From assembly GCA_002351925.1 (NCBI GenBank), contig DEHM01000003.1:14681-57191 (forward strand): a DNA stretch of 42,511 nucleotides, in the 5' to 3' direction. The translations under genes were made by a program, and so were the position numbers. Each line of letters begins with the position of its first letter. The first letter of the stretch is position 1. Below, in pieces: positions 16,559 to 24,091 of the stretch. A model generated the notes under the pieces. The model saw only the letters and a list, made by a program, of their open reading frames with translations, made no database searches and was not told where the DNA came from. The DNA is from Bacteroidales bacterium UBA2800. GTDB taxonomy: Bacteria; Bacteroidota; Bacteroidia; Bacteroidales; Paludibacteraceae.

Positions 16559-17902
16559 TTACAGATGGCGTATACGCCACTCGTTGGGGTAGAGGTTGTT
16601 CTGGCGGTTGCCGACATTCTTTGCAAAACCGAGTGGCACGCCCTCATAGGTCAGCAGCAGCAAGCCGAGCGGCACGTCGTTCAGCGTCAGCGCTTCGGTA
16701 CGCAGATACGCCAGCGCTTGTTCACGCGTAAGCGCCACATTGGGAAAGGCCTCTTTGCGGAGGTCTTTCGCCATACTTAGGCTGTGCTGAGGCGCAATAC
16801 CCTTGCCGCGCTCTTCACCCAGACCGAAACCGGTAGAGATACAGGTCATCTGAGCGGACATATGGTCAATCAGTTCGCGGAACTTATTCGGATAAGCGGT
16901 AGCAAAACGGTCGGTATAACGAATCGCCCAGTCGTCGGGGTTCTGCAGCCAGGAGCGCATCTCGCGCATATATTCAGGCCGCGGTTCCGCATGGGTGTTC
17001 TTGGCGCTCTTCAGGCGTACGGGCGCATATTCCTCGTTCTCGTATTTGCGTAGTGCGCAAAGGTAGAAACCTTCGCCGCGTGTCTTGTGCGGATAGAAAT
17101 GGTAGCCCACCGTCCCTTCGGTGATACCCCACGCGGGATCATAGTCGATAGGCAGCACTTCTGCGCCGAGACTCTCTGCCAGCCATTCTACGTTTTTCTC
17201 GTTCTCCTCCTGATTGAACGTGCAAGTCGAGTAGAGCAGTATACCGCCCGGGCGGAGGGCGTCCCATACATCCATCAGGATACTGCGTTGACGCTCTGCA
17301 CACTGCTTCACGGCGCGCAGACTCCACTCGTTGCGGGCTTGCTCGTCCTTGCGGAACATACCCTCTCCCGAGCAGGGAGCGTCCACCAGTATACAGTCGA
17401 ATAAGTGGCGACATTTCTCGCTGTATTCGGCGGCGCTGTTATGGGTGACGACGGTGTTGCCGTTGCCCCATTTCTGGATATTCTCGCTCAGTATGAAGAC
17501 GCGCTGACGTACGACCTCGTTGGCTATGAGCAAGCCGTCGCGGCCCAGATATTCACTTATCAGGGTCGACTTACCGCCGGGCGCCGCACACAGATCCAGC
17601 ACAACCGACGAGGTGTCGACATATTGCTCCAGCGCCTGCTGGATGAACATCGAACTGGCCTCCTGCACGTAGTAGCAACCGGCGTGCAGCAGCGGGTCGA
17701 GCGTGAACTGCGGACGCTGACTCAGGTAGTAACCGTCCAGATGCCAAGGCACTTCGTCGGTGTCGCCTTCAAAAGTCAGGACATCGAGCTTGGTGTTCAG
17801 ACGAATAGAGGTCACGGGCTCCGTCTCCAGCGCCCGTAACAGCTGCTCGGCCTCGTTGCCTAACTGCTGCCGCATACTCTCTATGAAATCTACCGGTAAC
17901 AT
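16559..17902 (-). CDS. RsmF-like 16S rRNA m5C methyltransferase
   Basis: The 447-residue protein is a SAM-dependent RNA cytosine-5 methyltransferase of the RsmB/RsmF (NOL1/NOP2/Sun) group. The SAM site is LDLCAAPGGKST. The two catalytic cysteines are in DAPCSGEGMFRK and YSTCTFNQEENE. The FRK after the first motif and the C-terminal PUA-like domain (from about residue 300, with ALAYLRTEALTL) favour RsmF over RsmB. I start at ATG 17902 (MLPVDFIES); the upstream extension would need a TTG. A consensus promoter lies 35 bp upstream. Confidence 0.9.
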   Translation of the reverse strand: MLPVDFIESMRQQLGNEAEQLLRALETEPVTSIRLNTKLDVLTFEGDTDEVPWHLDGYYLSQRPQFTLDPLLHAGCYYVQEASSMFIQQALEQYVDTSSVVLDLCAAPGGKSTLISEYLGRDGLLIANEVVRQRVFILSENIQKWGNGNTVVTHNSAAEYSEKCRHLFDCILVDAPCSGEGMFRKDEQARNEWSLRAVKQCAERQRSILMDVWDALRPGGILLYSTCTFNQEENEKNVEWLAESLGAEVLPIDYDPAWGITEGTVGYHFYPHKTRGEGFYLCALRKYENEEYAPVRLKSAKNTHAEPRPEYMREMRSWLQNPDDWAIRYTDRFATAYPNKFRELIDHMSAQMTCISTGFGLGEERGKGIAPQHSLSMAKDLRKEAFPNVALTREQALAYLRTEALTLNDVPLGLLLLTYEGVPLGFAKNVGNRQNNLYPNEWRIRHL

Positions 17903-17936
17903 CCTTGGTCTTCCGTACTTCAAACCTTTGCGGCTG

Positions 17937-17968
17937 CAAAGGTACTGCTTTTTTTTGATATACGCAAG
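17937..17968 (-). promoter_or_regulatory. Promoter of the RsmF-like gene
   Basis: On the minus strand CTTG (17968-17965) and TACCTTTG (17944-17937) are 20 bp apart, within the extended box TTGCGTATATCA. The box is nearly identical to that of gyrB at 40060-40091. Confidence 0.8.
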
Positions 17969-18052
17969 ATTTCCGTGTGAAAAACTTTATTTTTGGTATT
18001 CCAATGCCATTACATTTACCCTCATTTATCCCCTTTCTATTTTACATAACTC

Positions 18053-18118
18053 TTTAGTTCTTCTTTAGTACTTATTTAGTTCTTTTTTAGTTGTTATTTA
18101 GTTCTTCTTTGGTTCTTC
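18053..18118. repeat. Six tandem 11-bp units (TTTAGTTCTTC type)
   Basis: The units are TTTAGTTCTTC, TTTAGTACTTA, TTTAGTTCTTT, TTTAGTTGTTA, TTTAGTTCTTC and TTTGGTTCTTC, 66 bp in all and strictly 11 bp apart. They lie in the 445-bp non-coding stretch 17903-18347, between the RsmF promoter and the duplicated block. The rest of that stretch is T-rich and shows no gene. Confidence 0.85.
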
Positions 18119-18243
18119 ACGGTATCCTTACGGTGCGTTTAGCTACTGCTCAACCCCTCTCAGTCCAATGCCCTTTGTCTATTAGCGCGGGATTTTATTC
18201 CGTTTTTATGTCTCTCTCTTTGGTTAATTTGCAAACACAATCA

Positions 18244-18268
18244 GGGCGACTCATATTTCGAGCCGCCC
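18244..18268 (-). terminator. Possible terminator hairpin in copy A
   Basis: A 9-bp stem, GGGCGACTC with GAGCCGCCC (one G-U on the minus strand) and a 7-nt loop, lies downstream of the Ser-rich gene and the gene remnant. The T run after it on the minus strand is weak. The equivalent hairpin in copy B (19682-19705) has lost its outermost pair. Confidence 0.5.
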
Positions 18269-18292
18269 TCATTGTCTGTCTCTGAATAGGAT

Positions 18293-18340
18293 TTATTGTT
18301 GAATATGCTCTTTGATGATTGCGCTGACCTGCGGGGTGAG
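18293..18340 (-). pseudogene. C-terminal remnant of a paralogue of the gene at 19731-20426
   Basis: The minus strand encodes LTPQVSAIIKEHIQQ and a stop, identical in protein sequence to the end of the LPP20-like protein at 19731. The four nucleotide differences between the copies are all at third codon positions and silent. Nothing of the gene's body is left upstream: the Ser-rich gene ends 8 bp away. The silent-only pattern suggests the copy was once a whole gene under selection. Confidence 0.75.
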
Positions 18341-18347
18341 TATACTT

Positions 18348-19457
18348 CTATTTTTTTCTTCCGTCCCAGTCTTCCCATGGTGAGTGAAACATTTGGAAAC
18401 CACGTTGTTCCCATTTGGTACGGATGGCTTTCATTTTAGACTGGATATTTCGACGTGTAGCATCGTTGTAGCGATCCGCATAATATGTATTCATCTGAAT
18501 CAGCTGTGATTCATAGTCGGAGTATGTACGGGCATCGGCATTTTTGTTTGTCGCATCAGACGACGAATTGGACTTGGCGGAACTCTTGGACGAAGCAGCA
18601 GATGACGAAGAGGTGGCTGATCCACTATCCACAGAACTGCTTGCAGAGGGCTGCACAGTCTGGATGACTGAACCTGCGCTTACCATGACCGAGCCTACGC
18701 CGCCAAGAATCTGTGCTGCGGTCTGAAAACCGGCTTGGCGCTTTTGTCGATTCGATTGCTTGACAGCCAAATTAATTCGATCCCGATTCAGTTCTTCCCA
18801 CATGTCCTTCGAATTGTCTCCTTTGGGTTTAGGCGTATGTGTCACATAGTTGTATTCGCAAGGCAGAAGTACTTTCTTGGTGGAATATAATCCCCATTTC
18901 AGACTATCATTCTCATTGTATCGGGCTACATAGAAATATATCTTGGGGTACTTGAAGGTACACGTGATATAGTCAAATTCGCCGTCATTCATGAGTACTT
19001 TCTTGGCATCGATGGAGTATACAGCTGCACAATTGCCGACGGTCATACGTCGTGTGGTTGCATAACTGGCTCGAATCTCATCAAAAAAGGCTTCCCATTC
19101 GTCGTTGGTACTCTGATCTCCCAATACAACAAAATTGCCATATCCAAACAGTACTCGAGGTTTTCCCTCCAAAAACGGAAGGAGCTGATTGCCATCTTTG
19201 TCAAACAGCGCAACACGATCCTGATCGTCTACCACAAAAAGCAGATTCTTAGCCCAAGCGGACTTGAAGACGGCAACATATTGATCCAACAATTGTTGTT
19301 CGGTATAGGTGCGGCTATACCGATCCATCAAACTGACATCAATATTTATCGGTGCCCTGCTCGGATGCTTGGAATATTCAGGTTTGCTTAGAATGTGGGC
19401 ATTCACGATTCCCACTGTCAGGCACAAGAGCCAACTTAAGGTAAGTAGTCTTTTCAT
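18348..19457 (-). CDS. Exported protein of unknown function with Ser-rich linker
   Basis: The 369-residue protein starts at ATG 19457 with a signal peptide (MKRLLTLSWLLCLTVGIVNA). A mature N-terminal domain of about 200 residues contains WG-type segments such as LKWGLYSTKKVLLPCEYNYVT (abridged: WGLYSTKKVLLPCEYNYVT), reminiscent of WG beta-repeat proteins. Then comes a basic helix, a hydrophobic AAQILGGVGSVMVSAGSVIQTV stretch (about 22 residues, a possible membrane-interacting segment), a long Ser/Ala linker and a C-terminal helical segment. I do not recognise a named family. It has its own promoter and sits between the two copies of the duplicated block. Confidence 0.75.
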   Translation of the reverse strand: MKRLLTLSWLLCLTVGIVNAHILSKPEYSKHPSRAPINIDVSLMDRYSRTYTEQQLLDQYVAVFKSAWAKNLLFVVDDQDRVALFDKDGNQLLPFLEGKPRVLFGYGNFVVLGDQSTNDEWEAFFDEIRASYATTRRMTVGNCAAVYSIDAKKVLMNDGEFDYITCTFKYPKIYFYVARYNENDSLKWGLYSTKKVLLPCEYNYVTHTPKPKGDNSKDMWEELNRDRINLAVKQSNRQKRQAGFQTAAQILGGVGSVMVSAGSVIQTVQPSASSSVDSGSATSSSSAASSKSSAKSNSSSDATNKNADARTYSDYESQLIQMNTYYADRYNDATRRNIQSKMKAIRTKWEQRGFQMFHSPWEDWDGRKK

Positions 19458-19494
19458 TTGTGTTTTTTTTATTAGCGTTAAACCTTTACGCCCG

Positions 19495-19526
19495 CAAAGG
19501 TACAACAAATATTTGGAATATGCAAA
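19495..19526 (-). promoter_or_regulatory. Promoter of the Ser-rich exported-protein gene
   Basis: On the minus strand TTTG (19526-19523) and TACCTTTG (19502-19495) are 20 bp apart, with the variant extended box TTTGCATATTCCA. The leader would be about 30 nt. Confidence 0.78.
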
Positions 19527-19589
19527 TTTTGTTCCAAAATCCTTACTTTTTACCTGTCCCGTAGAAGGAAATATGGTGGGTGTTGTGTA

Positions 19590-19778
19590 CCCCATTTCAG
19601 CCCCATGTCCTTTGTCCGTTAATGCGGGATTTCATCCCGTTTTATGCCAATCCCTCTTTGGCTATTTTGCAAACACAATCAGGGCGACTCATATTTCGAG
19701 CCGCCATCATTGTCTGTCTCTGAATAGGATTTATTGTTGAATATGCTCCTTGATGATTGCACTAACCTGTGGGGTGAG
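19590..19778 (-). repeat. Duplicated block, copy B (pairs with 18154-18340)
   Basis: Copy B spans most of the 273-bp gap 19458-19730 and the last 48 bp of the LPP20-like gene. It carries the downstream hairpin (19682-19705). Because it includes the real gene end, it is probably the source arrangement, with copy A a leftover of a second gene. Confidence 0.9.
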
Positions 19779-20426
19779 CTCGTGGTAGGCTTCGTAAGCT
19801 GCTTGTTCAAAAGAACGGGTGTCGCCACCTTTTTCGCTAAAGGAATTTTGATAAACTCGTTTGCCATTAGCCGTTTTGTCGATAGACAAACGCAAGTCTA
19901 CATAACTGAAGAAGGTTGTGAATTTTCCCGAAGTCATTTTATTGCCTTCTCGAGTTTTGGCATCGATATATATAGCCCAGTCAGCACTTTCAATACTATC
20001 GACAAAGGCGCATCCTATTTCGGATAAATAGCCTTGAATTTCTTCTGTGAGATAGCGGTATTCTTCCTTAAAAAGTTGAGCGTTACAATGAATATAAACA
20101 TTGATGCCATTACGTAATTGATTTGCCTTATTAATCAGAAAACGTTTAGCTTCTTGCGTTTGCGGGATAAAAAGATCTTCTTCATCAACATCACCAATTA
20201 GCGATGCTTCTTTTTGCTTTTCTTCGATTTTCTCTATTTGTAGGAGGGCGGCGTTAACCATTTCTCTTGCCTGTACTTTCTCTCCCTTCTTGATGAGCAT
20301 ATTAATCTGTGGGAAAGAACCTTCTACTTTTCCTAATTCGTACGAAATCCGACGCACAAGTTTGTCGGTCTGTGCGAAAGATGTTAGCGAACAAATGGAG
20401 AGCAGGATAATTAGTAGCTTTTTCAT
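19731..20426 (-). CDS. Exported LPP20/FlgO-like protein
   Basis: The 231-residue protein has a signal peptide (MKKLLIILLSICSLTSFAQ), a helical middle (residues about 40-110) and a C-terminal part with the pattern of LPP20/CsgG-type envelope proteins: DWAIYIDAKT, then FFSYVDLRLSIDKTANGKRVY and SFEQAAYEAYHEL. There is no lipobox cysteine at the cleavage site. Family membership is a judgement from the pattern, not a firm match. It is 14 bp downstream of the CsgG/FGE fusion gene, which shares the envelope-associated fold, so they probably act together (inference). Confidence 0.65.
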   Translation of the reverse strand: MKKLLIILLSICSLTSFAQTDKLVRRISYELGKVEGSFPQINMLIKKGEKVQAREMVNAALLQIEKIEEKQKEASLIGDVDEEDLFIPQTQEAKRFLINKANQLRNGINVYIHCNAQLFKEEYRYLTEEIQGYLSEIGCAFVDSIESADWAIYIDAKTREGNKMTSGKFTTFFSYVDLRLSIDKTANGKRVYQNSFSEKGGDTRSFEQAAYEAYHELTPQVSAIIKEHIQQ

Positions 20427-20440
20427 TTAATGTATTGTGA

Positions 20441-21724
20441 TTAAGGAATACAAACTACGCGGAAGCCTATTGCATAACTGCGAATATTGGGGTACTCGCT
20501 ACCGCGGCTGGAGACCCGACAATATCGGGCGGCATCTTCCCAACTGCCTCCACGGCGCACACGCTTTGTGCCGGAAGAAACGCCTTGGGGATTATTGATT
20601 TGGTTGTTGGGATAATCGCCAGCATACCAATCTTTACACCACTCAGCCACGTTGCCGGACATATCAAAAATGCCTAATGCATTTGCTTGCTTTTCTCCAC
20701 ATGGATGCGTGGCAAATCCGTTTTTGGAGTACCACGCAATATTTTCGAGCATATCGCTGCCTGCGAAAATATTTCCTTCTGGAGCAATACCTCCGCGCGC
20801 GGCATATTCCCACTGCGCCTCAGTAGGCAAGGTGTAAGTTTTTCCCGTTTTTAGGCTTAAGATGCGACAGAATTCCATCGCTTCCGACCAGTTAATATAG
20901 TACATCGGATAATTGGCTCCTACACTGTACATACGGCTGTAGTTTGTCTTATTTTTTTGTTGTGCAATTGATGTTCCCATGATTTTTGCCCATTGGGCTT
21001 GTGTGACTTCAAACATACCCATATAAAAGCCATCAATGCTGATGCGTCGTACAATTTGCTCGTCTTCTCTACAATCGTTTTGTTCGGCGGTACATCCCAT
21101 TTGAAAATCTCCACCATCCACCCATACCATTTCCATATTTATATCCATGGCCGTTTCCGTATAGTTCTTGTCCGAACGTGTAGGATAGTTAATGCGGGAT
21201 GGTTGATGGCTACTCTTGCTCATAGAGGTTGGAGCAGCAGATGCGGGACGCTTGATGTTAAGAAGAATCTCCGCCAAATAGGAACAAGATTTAGCCATGT
21301 TTTCTGGATCAGTTCCTGCTACGACTGGAATAGAAGAGTTTTCTATTTGTCCTGTTTCTACGTTGACAAGGTTGGCGAGGATGACGATGTGTTCCTTATC
21401 ATAACCAGCCGCCTCCGCGATAAGCACATAAGCAGCTCCCGTCATTCTTCCGAGTTTTTTTATCTGTGCATCGCTTACATATCCTGTGCGTTGGAACTCG
21501 TGTTCGCCAAGCATCTGCGCCATGTCTACACGGTTGTAACCCTCATATCCTGGAGTCTGCGTGATGGCATAGGTGATACTTTGGCGCAACAAAAGTTTAG
21601 TGCCATAACTAACAGAGCCCGTTTTGTCTACGGTCTCTAAAATAGCGACACGTTTGACACTATTCTGCGCAAACCCAATTACAGTGCAGCTGATAAGAAA
21701 TAGAAAAATTATGACTTTTTTCAT
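20441..21724 (-). CDS. Exported fusion: N-terminal CsgG/LpoB-like domain plus C-terminal FGE-sulfatase (SUMF1) fold
   Basis: The 427-residue protein starts with a signal peptide (MKKVIIFLFLISCTVIGFAQ). Residues about 24-155 resemble CsgG/LpoB-like domains (VKRVAILETVDKTG, GRMTGAAYVLIAEA, LVNVETGQI). After a Ser/Pro-rich linker the FGE fold begins with MVWVDGGDFQMG and continues with FEVTQAQW, LPTEAQWEYAARGG, NVAEWCKDWY, RRGGSWEDAARYC and GFRVV. Compared with the true formylglycine-generating enzymes, the position of the first active-site cysteine in the GGS block is an aspartate and only the second (RYC) remains, so the domain is probably non-catalytic. Such folds also serve as structural parts of secretion and gliding machines. 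Confidence 0.82.
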   Translation of the reverse strand: MKKVIIFLFLISCTVIGFAQNSVKRVAILETVDKTGSVSYGTKLLLRQSITYAITQTPGYEGYNRVDMAQMLGEHEFQRTGYVSDAQIKKLGRMTGAAYVLIAEAAGYDKEHIVILANLVNVETGQIENSSIPVVAGTDPENMAKSCSYLAEILLNIKRPASAAPTSMSKSSHQPSRINYPTRSDKNYTETAMDINMEMVWVDGGDFQMGCTAEQNDCREDEQIVRRISIDGFYMGMFEVTQAQWAKIMGTSIAQQKNKTNYSRMYSVGANYPMYYINWSEAMEFCRILSLKTGKTYTLPTEAQWEYAARGGIAPEGNIFAGSDMLENIAWYSKNGFATHPCGEKQANALGIFDMSGNVAEWCKDWYAGDYPNNQINNPQGVSSGTKRVRRGGSWEDAARYCRVSSRGSEYPNIRSYAIGFRVVCIP

Positions 21725-21736
21725 GCTATACGAATA

Positions 21737-22540
21737 TTAATCATCATCCTGATTTGCTTGTTCAATGATTATTTCATCAATCTTTAACGTTGCCTTATTA
21801 TGAAGTTGGAAACCGAAGCCGGCTTCTGTAAGTTTACACTTATCATTGAGTATCTCTATGCCATTCAATTCTATAATGATTCTATCATTCTTTCTTTCCA
21901 TGTACAATGTCATGGGAGATCCTTTGGATAATTTTGTAGGGAAATTACCTGATTTAAGCACTTTATTAGTCGCGTCTTGATAACTTATGCAGTACCCAGT
22001 ATTACTAATAAGAATGCGATCGTATAAACATGAAATTGGGTCGTCATCATTATTTAAGCAATCTCTATTAGCATTAAATAATATTGCATATATGGGGAAT
22101 GAAACAGAAGGCTGTATATATGTGACTGTAAGTTTGAAATTTGCACTTGCATTAATAGGCAATTTTGCAAATGTCTTTACGGAATAGAAACCTTCTGGGA
22201 AATAATAACCACTTATGTATGTACCTCCATATCCCACTTCGTCGAAAAGTCTTTGGCTCTCATCGTGTGCTCCTTTCTTGTCATTTTTTGTAAATTCAGA
22301 CATATGCTTGGCCCAAAAGACTATTGCATTCTTAATATTCTTTTGTGTCGTCTTTGTGGGTTTTGGAAATTTCTTGTAGCTTATAATCATAAGGCCATCT
22401 TCAATATCAACGGAATGGAATTTATCGGCTTCTACAATCCAGTTCCATGTGTTCTTATTGAATGTCTCAATTTTTTTGCTTTGCGCAGAGACAAGTAGGC
22501 ATACGCAGAGTGCGCAAAAAATAAAATATAATCGTTTCAT
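21737..22540 (-). CDS. Exported protein of unknown family, paralogue of the next gene upstream
   Basis: The 267-residue protein starts at ATG 22540 (an adjacent ATG at 22543 is equally possible) with a signal peptide (MKRLYFIFCALCVCLLVSAQ). It shares with the upstream protein the block IETFNKNTWNWIVEADKF...IEDGLMIISYKKF, the ending ELNGIEIL...LKIDEIIIEQ and a short acidic tail. The mature part is predominantly beta-strand, suggestive of a jelly-roll or ConA-like sandwich, but I do not recognise a named family. It lies 12 bp from the CsgG/FGE gene and behind a strong terminator hairpin. Confidence 0.75.
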   Translation of the reverse strand: MKRLYFIFCALCVCLLVSAQSKKIETFNKNTWNWIVEADKFHSVDIEDGLMIISYKKFPKPTKTTQKNIKNAIVFWAKHMSEFTKNDKKGAHDESQRLFDEVGYGGTYISGYYFPEGFYSVKTFAKLPINASANFKLTVTYIQPSVSFPIYAILFNANRDCLNNDDDPISCLYDRILISNTGYCISYQDATNKVLKSGNFPTKLSKGSPMTLYMERKNDRIIIELNGIEILNDKCKLTEAGFGFQLHNKATLKIDEIIIEQANQDDD

Positions 22541-22567
22541 CATAACATTAAATTTTCGACGACTTGT

Positions 22568-22615
22568 AAAAAATAGAAACATCTTGCGTGCAACTAAATT
22601 CACGCAAGATGTTTC
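22568..22615 (-). terminator. Strong intrinsic terminator between the two paralogues
   Basis: GAAACATCTTGCGTG (22576-22590) and its perfect complement (22601-22615) form a 15-bp stem with a 10-nt loop. On the minus strand a T-rich run (22573-22568) follows. It sits 13 bp after the upstream paralogue's stop, yet no promoter is visible before the next gene 28 bp further on, so it may lower downstream expression by partial termination. Confidence 0.85.
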
Positions 22616-22628
22616 CTGATAAGGAGAA

Positions 22629-23285
22629 TTATTCTTCCTCTTCTACTTGCTCAACAACGACCTCATCAATCTTAAGACTCGCCGGCTTTTTGCCAAGAAT
22701 CAATGGTACTCCAAATCCGATGCAGGGACTAGTAATCTGGCATTCATCATTAAAAATTTCAACACCATTGAGTTCTACAACTAGTTTTTTATGCTTCTTT
22801 TCAAGAACCAACTGCATGGGCACATCTTTCTTTTGTTTGAATTTTCCAGGCAATTTGTTAGTGAAACCACCACAAGGACCTAAGTTCAGACCCCAAGTAG
22901 AACCACCCATGGACAATACATAGGTGCCAAATTCGCCTAGGGCCTCATCGTCTTGTAAGCACTTTTTGTCTGTGTTGAAGTAGATAAAATATAGAGTTGC
23001 AAAAAAATCAGGAACTACGTATTTGATAGTTACTTTGAAATTGTCATTAGGATGTAGAGGAAGTTTGGCATATGTCTTGGCCATGTTTTGATAAGCATTA
23101 GCCTTTTTATTGGCTTTCATGGCAGAAAGAATCAAATATCCATCCTCAATGGAGATGGATTGATATTTATCTGCCTCTTCAATCCATCGCCAAGTATTTT
23201 TGTCGAACGTCTCAACTTTCGTTCTTTGGGCAGATATTAGCATGCATACGCAGAGGGCACAAAGAATAAAAAATATTCGTTTCAT
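22629..23285 (-). CDS. Exported protein of unknown family, paralogue of the following gene
   Basis: The 218-residue protein starts at ATG 23285 with a signal peptide (MKRIFFILCALCVCMLISAQ), nearly the same as in its neighbour. Shared blocks are VETFDKNTWRWIEEADKY, SIEDGYLILSAMK, VVELNGVEIFND and LKIDEVVVEQVEEEE. It is about 50 residues shorter than the paralogue in the middle. The pattern of a buried ligand-like sandwich resembles LamG/ConA folds, but this is a guess from strand pattern. It lies 13 bp downstream of the PEGA gene. Confidence 0.75.
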   Translation of the reverse strand: MKRIFFILCALCVCMLISAQRTKVETFDKNTWRWIEEADKYQSISIEDGYLILSAMKANKKANAYQNMAKTYAKLPLHPNDNFKVTIKYVVPDFFATLYFIYFNTDKKCLQDDEALGEFGTYVLSMGGSTWGLNLGPCGGFTNKLPGKFKQKKDVPMQLVLEKKHKKLVVELNGVEIFNDECQITSPCIGFGVPLILGKKPASLKIDEVVVEQVEEEE

Positions 23286-23298
23286 ATTAATCGCTGTA

Positions 23299-23982
23299 TT
23301 AATTATTAGCGCCAAGAGCACTTTGCATATCGTTAATGACATCGTAGAACTTGCGGAGAACACGAGGATACTTCTCGTAGCATTGATCACCGAAGCAATC
23401 GGTATCCTTAATTTCTGAAGAAACGCGAATCTTATACGACAATTCGTCTTCATCATCTCCACCAACCATAATGCGCACTTCCAAACGTGTGCGTACCGTT
23501 AATCCACAAGTAAAGTTGGTATCTTTCCAAGCGGTCTTAATCCAGCCGGCTGCTTTGTCGCGCACCTCGACATTTTCAAAATTATCTACGGCAACACTCA
23601 TCAAACGACGCCAAACTTTGTCTTCAGTCATACCTTTTTTACAAGTAATGGTCATCCATTTATTGGCAATATCTACACCATCACTACTACCTACAGATTG
23701 TTTGAAGGCCTCATCCTCAAATAACGTATATGCAATTGTTTCTTTGGGATTATCCTTCATAAGTTTCACGGTTTTTGTAATGTAACCAGGAGCAGTAAAC
23801 TTCAACATGATGAAGTCAGTGTGCTTGTCAAACTTGTAGGTGTAACTACCATTACCAACTTCATTGCCATTCACATAGATAGTTGCATTCTCAGGAACAA
23901 CATGAATCGTTTTGACATTCTTTGCGGCAAACATTACCACAGAACTTGCCAAAGCAAGTGTAAGGAAAAGAATTTTTTTCAT
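23299..23982 (-). CDS. Exported PEGA-domain protein
   Basis: The 227-residue protein has a signal peptide (MKKILFLTLALASSVVMFA) and an N-terminal PEGA-like domain at about residues 24-75 (VVPENATIYVNGNEVGNGSY, then FTAPGYITKTVKL), a small beta domain of surface proteins. The C-terminal part, with VDIANKWMTITCKKGMTEDKVWRRLMS, has four cysteines and no family I can name. It is the first gene of the exported-protein chain. No consensus promoter lies directly upstream; the nearest is at 24337, beyond the candidate structured RNA. Confidence 0.75.
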   Translation of the reverse strand: MKKILFLTLALASSVVMFAAKNVKTIHVVPENATIYVNGNEVGNGSYTYKFDKHTDFIMLKFTAPGYITKTVKLMKDNPKETIAYTLFEDEAFKQSVGSSDGVDIANKWMTITCKKGMTEDKVWRRLMSVAVDNFENVEVRDKAAGWIKTAWKDTNFTCGLTVRTRLEVRIMVGGDDEDELSYKIRVSSEIKDTDCFGDQCYEKYPRVLRKFYDVINDMQSALGANN

Positions 23983-24050
23983 TGTGTTTTTAAAATTTGT
24001 GATTAATAATAGGGTTAATTATGTTTGTTATATTATTCTTCGGCACATAC

Positions 24051-24091
24051 AAAAAGCGCAGACCTCGCTGTTGCTCATTACAGTTGAGGCC
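24051..24091 (-). terminator. Terminator-like hairpin ending the candidate RNA
   Basis: On the minus strand GGCCTC pairs with GAGGTC (one G-U), enclosing CTGT/ACAG and an 8-nt loop. Five T follow 5 nt later (24055-24051). The stem is of moderate strength. If the RNA is a leader, this is the place where read-through into the PEGA operon would be decided. Confidence 0.5.

Larger units (their letters stand above)
18154..18340 (-). repeat. Duplicated block, copy A (pairs with 19590-19778)
   Basis: This block and 19590-19778 align over nearly their whole length with scattered substitutions. The stretch from GCAAACACAATCAGGGCGAC onward is almost identical, ending at GGGGTGAG. The two copies are direct repeats and flank the Ser-rich exported-protein gene. 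Each holds a hairpin and the last 16 codons of the same gene family. Confidence 0.9.

Noticed and set aside
18053..18118. CRISPR-like array
   Set aside because: The 11-bp units are contiguous without spacers and no cas gene is present.
21600..21724. Possible diversity-generating retroelement target, because the FGE-fold protein ends in a GGSW...IGFRVV block
   Set aside because: No reverse transcriptase and no template repeat of the C-terminal region is present in the window, and the end lacks the Asn-rich AAY codons of variable regions.
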